Assembly (NCBI RefSeq): GCF_026626635.1
Contig: NZ_JAPNKA010000001.1
Span: 11,206,501-11,270,500, forward strand
Source: Archangium lansingense
GTDB lineage: Bacteria; Myxococcota; Myxococcia; Myxococcales; Myxococcaceae
Length of the DNA: 64,000 bases
Reading direction: 5' to 3'
This document shows, piece after piece, positions 44,502 through 53,101 of this stretch. The notes beneath the pieces were generated by a model, which did not search any database, was not told the origin of the DNA, and worked only from the letters and a program-made list of their open reading frames with translations. The position numbers were made by a program, and so were the translations under genes. The stretch's first letter is position 1, and every line of letters starts with the position of its first letter.

Positions 44502-45065
44502 TCAACCCCGCCCGTGTGAGTCCGTTTCCTCCCCCAGTTGCGCTCCAAGCAACTCCACCGACTCCCGCGTCGTGCCAAAGGCCACCAGCACGTCCTCCAT
44601 GCCCTCGGCCTCCTCCACGCCCAGGCACGCGCCGCCGCCTGCTCGTGCCTCGGCCAGGTCACCGTAGCGGCTCATCTGCACGCTCCAGCTCCCATCCGGC
44701 CAGCGCTCGAAAGGGTAGAGCCGGCAGGCCACCGGCCGCACGTCAGAGGGCAGGCCACAGCCTCGCCCCTTCTCGTGGAAGACGCAGGCGCCCGCGCGCG
44801 TGGCCAGCGTCAGCCGCACCGGCCCCCGACGGAAGTAGCCCCGGTAGAGCGGACGGCGCGCCTCGTACGCCGCCGCCTCTTCCTCGGTGAGGTACTCCTC
44901 GACGACGAAGCGCCGGGACGCCCACCGCGTGTGCCCGGTGATGCGCTCCACGTCCGCCCGCGTGAGGGTGGCCAGGTGCTCGCCCTCCTTCACCTCGCAG
45001 CACGAGGCGCCCAGCACCACCGGACAGCGGGCGCACACCGGGCCCATGGGCACCTTCACGCTCAT
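44502..45065 (-). CDS. YkgJ-family cysteine cluster protein
   Basis: 187 residues. Cys clusters CARCPVVLGASCCEV, GACVFHEKGRGCGL and RPVACRLYPFERW are the family's zinc- or iron-chelating pattern. Function unknown. It overlaps the NFACT gene upstream by 4 bp, so the two are co-translated. Confidence 0.88.
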   Translation of the reverse strand: MSVKVPMGPVCARCPVVLGASCCEVKEGEHLATLTRADVERITGHTRWASRRFVVEEYLTEEEAAAYEARRPLYRGYFRRGPVRLTLATRAGACVFHEKGRGCGLPSDVRPVACRLYPFERWPDGSWSVQMSRYGDLAEARAGGGACLGVEEAEGMEDVLVAFGTTRESVELLGAQLGEETDSHGRG

Positions 45066-46522
45066 GGGACGGGCGGCACCTCGCCTCCGCGCGTCTTCAA
45101 CAACCGCTCCAACCGCTCCTGCTCCAGGCGCACCACCAGCGTCTTCTCCCGGGTGTACTGCACTCGGCCCGGTGCCCCACCCTTCACCTTCTTCACGAAC
45201 TTCACCGGCACCCAGCTCACCTCGCCGCGCGGCTCACCCTTGGCCCCCGAGTGGTGCAGCGCCAAGTGCGCCGCATCCAATAGCACCTCCTGCGACACCT
45301 CCACCCCCTTCTCCAGTGGCACCACCACGTGGCTGCCTGGCAGCCCCCTCGCGTGCAGCCACAGGTGATAGGGGCGCGCCACCTTGAAGGTGAGCGTGTC
45401 GTTGTCCTCGCCCCCCTTGCCCACCAAAATGCGCTGGCCGCCGTGCCCCACGTACTCCTTGAAGGGCCTCGCCTCCGGAGGGCCCTCCTCGGCCGCCGTC
45501 AGTTGCAGCACCTCCGCCTGCGCCAGCAGCGAGGCCTCATCCAGCCCCTCGAGCTGCTTCAGCGCCGCCTCCGCGTGCGCCACCTCGCGCGCCAGCTCCG
45601 CCTCTCGCTGCCGGGCATGCTCCACGCCCCTCAGCAGCCGCCGGTACTGGTGGAAGTGCCAGTCCGCCTCCTCCTTCGGCGTCCGCTTCGGGTCCAACTG
45701 CACCGTCACCTCCTCCATCCCCGACTCGGTGTACGCCGTGAGCGTCGCCTCGGTGGCGCCCCGCTTCAGGCGGTAGAGGTTCTGGGTGAGTAGCTCGCCC
45801 AGTTGCCGGTGCCGCTCGGCTTCCGGGCCTCGGGCCGCCTCCGTGCGCACCTTCTCCAGCGTGCGTCCGGAGCGCTTGAGCCGCGCTCGGTAGGGCAGCG
45901 CCAGGCGCCGGCGGATGGCCTCCGCACGGCTCGTCTTGTCCTTCGGCCCGAGCAGCCGCTCCGCCGCCTCCGCATACACGAGGAAGTCACCGGGGAAGGG
46001 CAGCAGGCGCGACGTGGCGGCCCGGGCGCGCGTGAGGGCCTCTGCGGGCAACGGCTCCGGAGGCGCCCACTGCGCGCCCGGATGCAGGGAGCGCCGCTGC
46101 GCCAGGCCCTCGCCGGAGAGCATCAGCACCCGGCCGGAGTCCGTCAGCAGCATGAGCCCTCCCGGCGAGCCCAGCTCCAGCACCAGCCGGCGCCGGGTGT
46201 CCTCGCTCTGGAAGTCGAGCATCACCACCCGCTCCGCCTCCGACCATGAGGCCTTGGCCAGCTTGAAGCCCACCAGCTCCTGCCTCAGCCAACGCTGGAA
46301 GGGCGCGGGCTCTCCCGGCGTGGGGAAGCGCTCCTGCGCCACCGCGAGCCGCGACAGCTCTCCTTCCGCGCACAGGCACAAGAGGATGGATCTGCCGGGC
46401 ACTCGCAGCTCCAGGTAGGCCAGGCGCGGCAGCGGGCACCACGCCTTCTGCACCACCGCGCCAGACAGCTGCGCGGAGACCTCCGCCACCACCTGCTCCA
46501 ACTCCGAGGAACGCAGAGACAC
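45062..46522 (-). CDS. NFACT family protein (RqcH/FbpA-like)
   Basis: About 486 residues from GTG 46522, chosen for its AGGAGG ribosome site. The NFACT-N domain (VSLRSSELEQVVAEVSAQLSGAVVQKAW) is followed by helix-hairpin and coiled-coil parts, then NFACT-R: PFKEYVGHGGQRILVGKGGEDNDTLTFKVARPYHLWLHARGLPGSHVV. RqcH homologues bind stalled 50S subunits and add Ala tails in ribosome quality control. The protein is shorter than Bacillus RqcH (about 570), so full activity is not assured. Confidence 0.85.
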   Translation of the reverse strand: MSLRSSELEQVVAEVSAQLSGAVVQKAWCPLPRLAYLELRVPGRSILLCLCAEGELSRLAVAQERFPTPGEPAPFQRWLRQELVGFKLAKASWSEAERVVMLDFQSEDTRRRLVLELGSPGGLMLLTDSGRVLMLSGEGLAQRRSLHPGAQWAPPEPLPAEALTRARAATSRLLPFPGDFLVYAEAAERLLGPKDKTSRAEAIRRRLALPYRARLKRSGRTLEKVRTEAARGPEAERHRQLGELLTQNLYRLKRGATEATLTAYTESGMEEVTVQLDPKRTPKEEADWHFHQYRRLLRGVEHARQREAELAREVAHAEAALKQLEGLDEASLLAQAEVLQLTAAEEGPPEARPFKEYVGHGGQRILVGKGGEDNDTLTFKVARPYHLWLHARGLPGSHVVVPLEKGVEVSQEVLLDAAHLALHHSGAKGEPRGEVSWVPVKFVKKVKGGAPGRVQYTREKTLVVRLEQERLERLLKTRGGEVPPVP

Positions 46523-46551
46523 CTCAGTCCTCCTGGACGGAAAAAACAAAA

Positions 46552-46581
46552 ACGGCCCGGCGGAGATCCGCCGGGCCGTTC
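46552..46581 (-). terminator. Terminator of the histone H1-like gene
   Basis: A perfect 13-bp stem (AACGGCCCGGCGG and complement) with a short loop is followed on the minus strand by TTTTTGTTTTTTCC. It lies 27 bp after the stop of the H1-like gene and just before the NFACT start. Confidence 0.85.
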
Positions 46582-46608
46582 AAACTGCGCGAAGAGACTG
46601 CCTTACGT

Positions 46609-46809
46609 CTAGCCCTCGGTGGGGGCGGCCTCAGGGGCCTTCGCCGAGCTCTTGCGGCGGGTGCTCTTGCGAGCGGCAGTCTTCTTGCCCGCGGCCTTCT
46701 TCGCCGTCGCCTTCTTGGCGGTGCGCGGAGCAGCGGTCTTGCGGGTGGTCTTCTTCGCGGCGGTCTTCTTCGTCGCGGCCTTCTTCGCGGTCTTCTTCTT
46801 CGCGGCCAT
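46609..46809 (-). CDS. Histone H1-like Lys/Ala-rich DNA-binding protein
   Basis: 66 residues of almost only Lys, Ala, Thr and Arg in KKTA/AKKA repeats (MAAKKKTAKKAATKKTAAKK and onward), with a neutral acidic tail PEAAPTEG. This is the composition of bacterial histone H1-like and AlgP-type nucleoid proteins. It should coat DNA without sequence specificity. Low complexity prevents a finer family call. Confidence 0.8.
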   Translation of the reverse strand: MAAKKKTAKKAATKKTAAKKTTRKTAAPRTAKKATAKKAAGKKTAARKSTRRKSSAKAPEAAPTEG

Positions 46810-47276
46810 CTAAACCCTCCGTTGGTTCAACTTCACCACCACTCGTTGAGAGTGGGGCCTGCACTCGCATGAATGAGGAGTGCTTGTGGTGAATGGTAGA
46901 GATGCCTTGCCAGTGTGTCAACGCATGGTGATGTAGTGCAACGCGTGGCGCGCCGATTTTTCGGCATCGCGCGCGTTCGAAACCCCAAAACGGGCCTCCA
47001 CACACACCTGCACCGACCTCGCGCGAGCCGATTTCTCGGCCTCCGGCGCGTTTCACGCTGCTCCGAGGGGCCACGACTGTCGCCTCGAGCGCACTCGGCA
47101 CCGCGTCGGCACGAGCTCGGCGGGTCTCGCGAGCACCTGCACGGCCACCACCGCGCGCATCCGCGCGGAGTGCTCACGAGATGACCTTCTTCGAGGAGTT
47201 CCCCCTCGGAAATGGCCCGTGCGCACCGAAAACGGCGCGCTACAGACGTGTCGCTGGGGTGATTGAGAGGTGGAGC
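46810..47276. other. Long leader and promoter region of the H1-like gene
   Basis: About 465 bp without a supported gene. It contains the repeated palindromic units at 46948-47053. A rightward frame starting ATG 47181 is antisense to the Dus gene end and is not accepted. Confidence 0.35.
46948..47053. repeat. Two related palindromic units upstream of the H1-like gene
   Basis: Unit 1 (46948-46977) and unit 2 (47021-47053) share GCGCG, CCGATTT(T/C)TCGGC and G(C/G)GCGTT in the same order. Each centres on a small palindrome, CCGA-TTT-TCGG. They are 73 bp apart, which is about seven helical turns. They may be protein-binding sites. Confidence 0.4.
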
Positions 47277-48290
47277 TCAGCCGAGCGCGGCCCGGTAATC
47301 GACGTCCTGCTCACCCTCGGAGGCATGAGGGTCCGAGTGGGCGGAGCCGAAGAAGCGCCTCACCGCGTCCCGCACCGCCTCGGCCGTGTCGAGCTGGTTG
47401 ACCTCGGAGCGGAAGAGCGCGGCGCCGTACAGACCGTGGGCGTACCAGGCCAGGTGCTTGCGGAAGGAGCGCACCGCGGCGAGCTCCTCGCCCACGAACT
47501 CCATGTGAGCGGCCAGGTGCCGCAGCACCAGCTCGCAGCGCTCCTGGGGCGTGGGCGGAGGGCCTCCGAGCAGCTCGCGGAAGATCCACGGGTTGCCCAG
47601 CGCGCCGCGGCCAATCATCACGAAGTCACAGCCGGTCGTCTCCAGCATCCGGCGGGCGTCGGCCGGAGTCTTCACGTCCCCATTGCCGATGATGGGCCTG
47701 TCCGGGAAGTGACGCTTGAGGTCCGCGATGACGCTCCAGTCCGCCTGGCCCGAGTAGCCCTGGGCGCGGGTGCGCGGGTGGATGGCGAGCGCGGCGCAGC
47801 CCGCCTCGAAGAGCTTGCCGGCCACCTGGAGGTAGTTGCGGTTGTGCTCGTCCCAGCCCGAGCGGATTTTGCAGGTGACGGGCAGTCCGGTGGCCGCGTG
47901 GATTTCGCGCACCAGGGTGGCGCCCCGGTCCGGCTCGCACAGCAGGGCGCTGCCGGCGCCGTTCTTCGTCACCTTCTTCACCGGGCAGCCCATGTTGATG
48001 TCGATCATCTGCGCCCCGTACTGCTTGCCGATGACGGCGGCGCGGGCCATGGCCTCCGGGTCTCCCCCGAAAATCTGCAGGCTGTAGGGCCGCTCCACCT
48101 CCGCGTCGAACCGGAGGTACTTGAGGGTGCGCTGGTTGGTGCGCATGAGCCCTTGGGAGCTCACCAGCTCGGTGGGGCAGAGGGCGGCCCCCAGGCCGAA
48201 GGCGATGACGCGGAAGGGCATCTCGCTCACCCCCGCCATGGGCGCGAGGATGAAGGGGTTGGGCAACGTGTAGGAACCAATGCGCAGCAT
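47277..48290 (-). CDS. tRNA-dihydrouridine synthase
   Basis: 337 residues from ATG 48290. FMN TIM barrel with APMAGVSEMPFR, the catalytic Cys in INMGCPVKKVTKNGAGSALL, ITCKIRSGWD-type strand, IIGNGDV and VMIGRGALGNPWIF. Most like DusB. It reduces uridines in the tRNA D-loop. In many bacteria dusB sits with fis; it does not here. Confidence 0.93.
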   Translation of the reverse strand: MLRIGSYTLPNPFILAPMAGVSEMPFRVIAFGLGAALCPTELVSSQGLMRTNQRTLKYLRFDAEVERPYSLQIFGGDPEAMARAAVIGKQYGAQMIDINMGCPVKKVTKNGAGSALLCEPDRGATLVREIHAATGLPVTCKIRSGWDEHNRNYLQVAGKLFEAGCAALAIHPRTRAQGYSGQADWSVIADLKRHFPDRPIIGNGDVKTPADARRMLETTGCDFVMIGRGALGNPWIFRELLGGPPPTPQERCELVLRHLAAHMEFVGEELAAVRSFRKHLAWYAHGLYGAALFRSEVNQLDTAEAVRDAVRRFFGSAHSDPHASEGEQDVDYRAALG

Positions 48291-48381
48291 GGCGGCGGGG
48301 GAACCTAGCGGATTAGAGAGATTGTTCCAGGGTCCAGGCGATGGCCTGCGCGGCCGCCTTCCTTTGGTTAAGGTCGGCCCC

Positions 48382-49863
48382 ATGCTGCGCTTCCGGCTCG
48401 GGACCATCCCCGTCGAGGTCCACCTCTCGCACCTGCTCTGCTGCGCCCTGCTGGGGGCGCTCGGCGTGAGCGACATGCTGGCGATGGACCTGACCACCTG
48501 GACGCTGGACCCGCACACCTGGACGAGAGATCTCGGTCTCTGGCCCGCTCGGCAGCTCCTCGAGGGAGGCCCCGGGTATGGCCGGACGGCGCTGCTCGTC
48601 TTCCTGGCGGGGTTGTTCGTCCTCTCGTCGACGGTGCTCGCCCACGAGTCGGGCCATGCGCTGATGCTCCGGGCGCTCGGCTACCGGCCGAGCATCTCGC
48701 TCGCCTGGCTGGGGGGCATCACCCGGCACAACTCTCTCGCCCCCATCCCCTGGCATCAGCAGGTGATGATCGCCGCCGCGGGGCCCCTGTCCGGGCTGTC
48801 GCTGAGCCTGACGGCCCTGGTGCTCCTCCACTCCGGGGTGTCTCGGAACGCCGAGGGGCTGCGCGTCCTGCTCTCCTGGCTCTGCGTCAGCAACCTCCTC
48901 TGGGCCCTCTTCAACCTCCTGCCCGTCCCGACCTTGGATGGGGGCAACATCGTGAGCGCCCTGGCGACGCGCTTCTTCGGGCAGACCGGCTTCATGGGAG
49001 CGCAATGGCTGGCCCTCGTGGTGTGCCTCCTCGTGATGGCCTACGCCTTCGCGGGGGACCCTCCCAACCCCCTGCTCGGCATCCTCTTCGGAATGATGGG
49101 GCTGCACGCGCTGCGGCTGTTGTTGGCCGTGCTGCGGGGGGACATGAAGGTGTCCTCGGGCGTGGCGCCCCCACCCCTCGTGCAGGAGATGCAGCAGGCC
49201 GAGGCCGCCCTCGCCGCTGGAAGGCTGGAGGAGGCACGCCAGCGGGGCCTCGCCGTGCTCGACTCGGAGGAGTGCACCCCGGACCTCGCCTCACGCGCCC
49301 ACCACCTGCTCGGCTGGGCCGCCCTGAAGAATGGCCAGGGACGCGCGTCGCTCGACCACTTCTCCCAGGTGCGGCGCCGGCCGGTGGAGACCCACGCCCT
49401 GGCCGCGGCCTTCTCCCTGCTGGGTGATGAGCTCCGAGCGCTCGCCCTGTGGGAGATGGCCTGGCAGGAGACGCACAACCGCACCGTCCTGCACGAGTAC
49501 GCGGGCTCTCTCATCCGCTCAGAACGAGTACAGAAGGCGCTGCGGCTGCCCGGAGTGGAGCCGGAGGCCGCCTTTCTGTGCGCCCAACGCCCCCTCTTCA
49601 TCCGCGGCGCCTATTCGGAGGCGGCGGCGCTCTGCGAGCTGGGCCTCGTCCATACCACCTCCGCGCGCCTGGCCTATGACGCCGCATGCGCTCATGCCCG
49701 CGCGCGTCACCTGAATGACGCAATGCGCATGCTGCGACGCGCCACGGAGCTGGGGTTCCAAGACATCCCCTACGCGGCCTCCGACGACGACCTCGCGCCT
49801 CTGCATGGTCACCCGGACTTCGAGCAGTGGCTGGCGGTGCTCCAGAAATCTGCGACCGCCTGA
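48382..49863 (+). CDS. Site-2 protease-like (M50) membrane protein with TPR-like C-terminus
   Basis: 493 residues from ATG 48382. The metalloprotease motifs are LAHESGHALMLRALG (HExxH near residue 88) and LPVPTLDGGNIV near 186, with several transmembrane helices around them. From about residue 255 the protein is soluble and made of helical repeats (AEAALAAGRLEEARQRGLAV) resembling TPRs. M50 proteases cut membrane-bound substrates such as anti-sigma factors. Several anti-sigma genes are nearby, but a link is speculative. Divergent from the Dus gene. Confidence 0.85.
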   Translation: MLRFRLGTIPVEVHLSHLLCCALLGALGVSDMLAMDLTTWTLDPHTWTRDLGLWPARQLLEGGPGYGRTALLVFLAGLFVLSSTVLAHESGHALMLRALGYRPSISLAWLGGITRHNSLAPIPWHQQVMIAAAGPLSGLSLSLTALVLLHSGVSRNAEGLRVLLSWLCVSNLLWALFNLLPVPTLDGGNIVSALATRFFGQTGFMGAQWLALVVCLLVMAYAFAGDPPNPLLGILFGMMGLHALRLLLAVLRGDMKVSSGVAPPPLVQEMQQAEAALAAGRLEEARQRGLAVLDSEECTPDLASRAHHLLGWAALKNGQGRASLDHFSQVRRRPVETHALAAAFSLLGDELRALALWEMAWQETHNRTVLHEYAGSLIRSERVQKALRLPGVEPEAAFLCAQRPLFIRGAYSEAAALCELGLVHTTSARLAYDAACAHARARHLNDAMRMLRRATELGFQDIPYAASDDDLAPLHGHPDFEQWLAVLQKSATA

Positions 49864-49896
49864 CAGAGCCATGACACGGGGGGGTGTTGATGCGGG

Positions 49897-50970
<1,074 letters not shown>

Positions 50971-51031
50971 AGCGAGCAAGGAAGCACCGGAAGGCTCCGG
51001 GCTGGGGTAGGGTTTCCACTCTACCCCGCCC

Positions 51032-51649
51032 GTGACGCCTCCTTCGTTGAAACCCGGAATCGCCCCCGCGCGTACCGCTGATGACCCGGCGCCCTCCCCA
51101 GCCGGTGAGTCGGACGAGGTATTGATGACGCGCTTCTGTCAGGGCGATGCCCGGGCCTTCGATGCCCTCTTCCAGCGCTATGCGAGGCCCATTCACGGCT
51201 ACCTGGCGCGGTTGACGGGCAACCCCGCCTCGGCGGAGGACCTGACCCAGCAGACCTTCCTGTCCCTGGTGCGAGGACGTGGCCGCTTCCAGGAGGGCGC
51301 GCGGGTGAAGCCTTGGCTGTACGCCATCGCGACCAACACGGCGCGAGACTGGCAGCGGCGCAAGCGCCCCGAGGATCTGACGGACGAGGGCGAGCTGCCC
51401 ACCAGCGTCCCCGCGGAGGAGCCGGGCCCCCGGGATGCGGGGCTCGAACGCGCCGTCCAGCGGGCCCTGGCGCAGCTCCCCGAGGGACAGCGCATCCCCA
51501 TCGTCCTGCACCGCTTCGAGGGGATGGGCTTCGCGGAGATAGCCGAGTCGATGGGACTGACGGAGTCGGCGGTGAAGGTGCGGGCGCACCGGGGCTACGC
51601 GCGGCTGCGCGAGCTGCTGGCCGCCCTGCGTGAGGAGGCGAACAAATGA
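51032..51649 (+). CDS. ECF-family RNA polymerase sigma factor
   Basis: 205 residues from GTG 51032; ATG 51125 is a less likely alternative because it would cut the conserved DEVLMTRFCQGD segment. Region 2 is DARAFDALFQRYARPIHGYL with AEDLTQQTFLSL; region 4 is LPEGQRIPIVLHRFEGMGFAEIAESMGLTESAVKVRAHRGY. GGGGTAG and CTACCCC (51004-51027) form an inverted repeat just before the start and may hide the ribosome site. It is followed with ATGA overlap by its anti-sigma gene. Confidence 0.9.
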   Translation: MTPPSLKPGIAPARTADDPAPSPAGESDEVLMTRFCQGDARAFDALFQRYARPIHGYLARLTGNPASAEDLTQQTFLSLVRGRGRFQEGARVKPWLYAIATNTARDWQRRKRPEDLTDEGELPTSVPAEEPGPRDAGLERAVQRALAQLPEGQRIPIVLHRFEGMGFAEIAESMGLTESAVKVRAHRGYARLRELLAALREEANK

Positions 51650-52419
51650 CTCCCGAGTGCTCGCGTGTGCTGGACAGCCTGGAGCAACCCCTCCCGCCGG
51701 AGCTGGTCTCGCACGTGGCCGAGTGTGCCGAGTGCGGCGCGCTGCTGGAGGGCTTCGGCGCACTGGAGAACGTGGGGGCCCCCACCGCACAGGCGGCGAT
51801 GCCGGCGCTGGAGCGGGTGCGGACCCTGACCCAGGAGGAGCTGGCCGCCCACCCGAAGCCGACGCCCTGGTGGCGCGAGGTGCTCGTCCTGGTGGGCGTG
51901 TACGTGGGGATGACGGTGCTGGGGGCACTGGCGTTCACGCCCCTGGGGCTGATGCGGAACGCGGCGCCGCCGGGCATCGTGGTCGGGCTGGCCGTGCTCG
52001 TGCTGCTGGTCATGCTGGGCGGAGCCATCGTGGCGCTGGCGCCCGTGAGACGGGTGGCCTGGGGCCTGGTGGGGACGTGCACAGCAGTGGTGGCGCTGTC
52101 GGTGCTGCTGGGAGGCTCGGGGCTGGCGGCGAAGAGCTTCCTCGCCGGAGTCATCGGCTGCACGCGGGTGCACATGCTGCTGTCGGCGCTGCCCCTGCTG
52201 GCGGCGCTGGTGATGCTGCGGCGCTCGGCCTACCACCCGGTGCGGGCGGTGGCCGCGGGGCTCTCCGCGGGAGCCGTGGGCCTGCTGCTGCTGAACGTGC
52301 ACTGTGCCGACGGGAGCGCCGCACACCTGGCGGCCTCGCACGTGGGGCCGTGGCTGCTGCTGGGTGGACTGGCCCTGCTGGTTCGCTCCCGCCTCCCCAC
52401 GTCCAACCACGCGCCTTGA
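51646..52419 (+). CDS. Zinc-binding anti-sigma factor with NrsF/DUF1109-like membrane domain
   Basis: 257 residues. The N-terminus carries the ZAS motif HxxxCxxC at His 23, Cys 27, Cys 30, which clasps the ECF sigma. The rest holds about six transmembrane helices, with GCTRVHMLLSALPLLAALV and a NVHCADGSAAHLAASH loop as in NrsF-like anti-sigmas. It overlaps the sigma gene by 4 bp. The His/Cys-containing periplasmic loop may sense metal or redox change. Confidence 0.85.
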   Translation: MTPECSRVLDSLEQPLPPELVSHVAECAECGALLEGFGALENVGAPTAQAAMPALERVRTLTQEELAAHPKPTPWWREVLVLVGVYVGMTVLGALAFTPLGLMRNAAPPGIVVGLAVLVLLVMLGGAIVALAPVRRVAWGLVGTCTAVVALSVLLGGSGLAAKSFLAGVIGCTRVHMLLSALPLLAALVMLRRSAYHPVRAVAAGLSAGAVGLLLLNVHCADGSAAHLAASHVGPWLLLGGLALLVRSRLPTSNHAP

Positions 52420-52485
52420 AGAACGAAGGGCGCGCCCGGGTTGACCGCCCGAGCACGCCCCGCGGTCCTCCGAATCCACTCCCGG

Positions 52486-52923
52486 CTAGAGCTGCTGCAG
52501 CGCCTGCGTCGGGAAGGCCCGGGCATCCACCTTCGGATACCAGGCCATCACTCGCCCATCGGGTCCAATGATGACGCCCACTCGCCGCGCGTTGGCCGCG
52601 CTCGCGTCGTCACAGGCCCCATAGTCGAGCCCCATCCTCCTGTCCGTGTCGCACAGCAGGGGGAAGTTGAAGCTGAACTTCTCCGCAAAGGCCTTGTTCT
52701 CCTCCAGCGTGTCGAAGCTGACTCCCAAGATGACCGCGTTCTTCTCCTTGTACTGACTGCTCTGGTCGCGGAACCCGCAACCCTCGGCCGTTCAACCCGG
52801 GGTGTCCGCCTTGGGGTAGAACCAGAGCACCACCGTCTTCCCCTTGTAGTCGGACAGCCGGTGCGTCCTGCCGGTGTGATCGCGCACCATGAAGTCCGGT
52901 GCCACGTCCCCTGCCTTCAGCAT
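52486..52923 (-). CDS. Selenocysteine-containing peroxiredoxin (BCP/PrxQ type), in-frame TGA
   Basis: 145 residues from ATG 52923, which has GGAGG 4 bp upstream, if TGA at 52792-52794 (codon 44) is read as selenocysteine. The upstream part reads LKAGDVAPDFMVRDHTG and VVLWFYPKADTPG, then TGA, then TAEGCGFRDQ. In BCP/PrxQ enzymes the codon after FYPKADTPG is the peroxidatic Cys, and the resolving Cys lies five residues on, here Cys 49. The rest (LGVSFDTLEENKAFAEKF, VIIGPDGRVM) is intact. A hairpin like the fdhF SECIS follows the TGA directly. It would reduce hydroperoxides with a more reactive selenol. A nonsense mutation is the alternative, but no other damage is seen. Confidence 0.85.
52764..52794 (-). 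promoter_or_regulatory. SECIS-like hairpin after the in-frame TGA
   Basis: After TGA (52794-52792) and a 9-nt spacer, GGUUGCG (52782-52776) pairs with CGCGACC (52770-52764) around the loop GGUUC. The stem has 7 pairs with one U-G. The E. coli fdhF SECIS has GGUUGCA, loop GGUCU, and spacing of 11 nt. The match in stem sequence, G/U loop and distance is what SelB recognises. Confidence 0.75.
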
Positions 52924-53101
52924 GGAGCCTCCTGTGCCAGCCAGCGGGCTCGGAACCCCGCCGGGCCTGTGATGATGCGTCCCTCCGAGGCCCCCTGGAT
53001 TAGCACGCAGACGCCCGCTCCCTCCCTCGCCTCCAACCCGATTGTTGAATCTTCAAGTACCTTGAATTTCCCCAGGCGCCGACGGGTAGTATGAGCTGCA
53101 A

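Noticed and set aside
47181..48308. Rightward 375-codon frame over the Dus gene
   Set aside because: Mirror of the Dus coding frame; composition is antisense-like.
52486..52728. Separate 80-residue protein starting MGVSFDTLEENK
   Set aside because: This is only the C-terminal half of the peroxiredoxin; the true start is 195 bp upstream with the TGA between.
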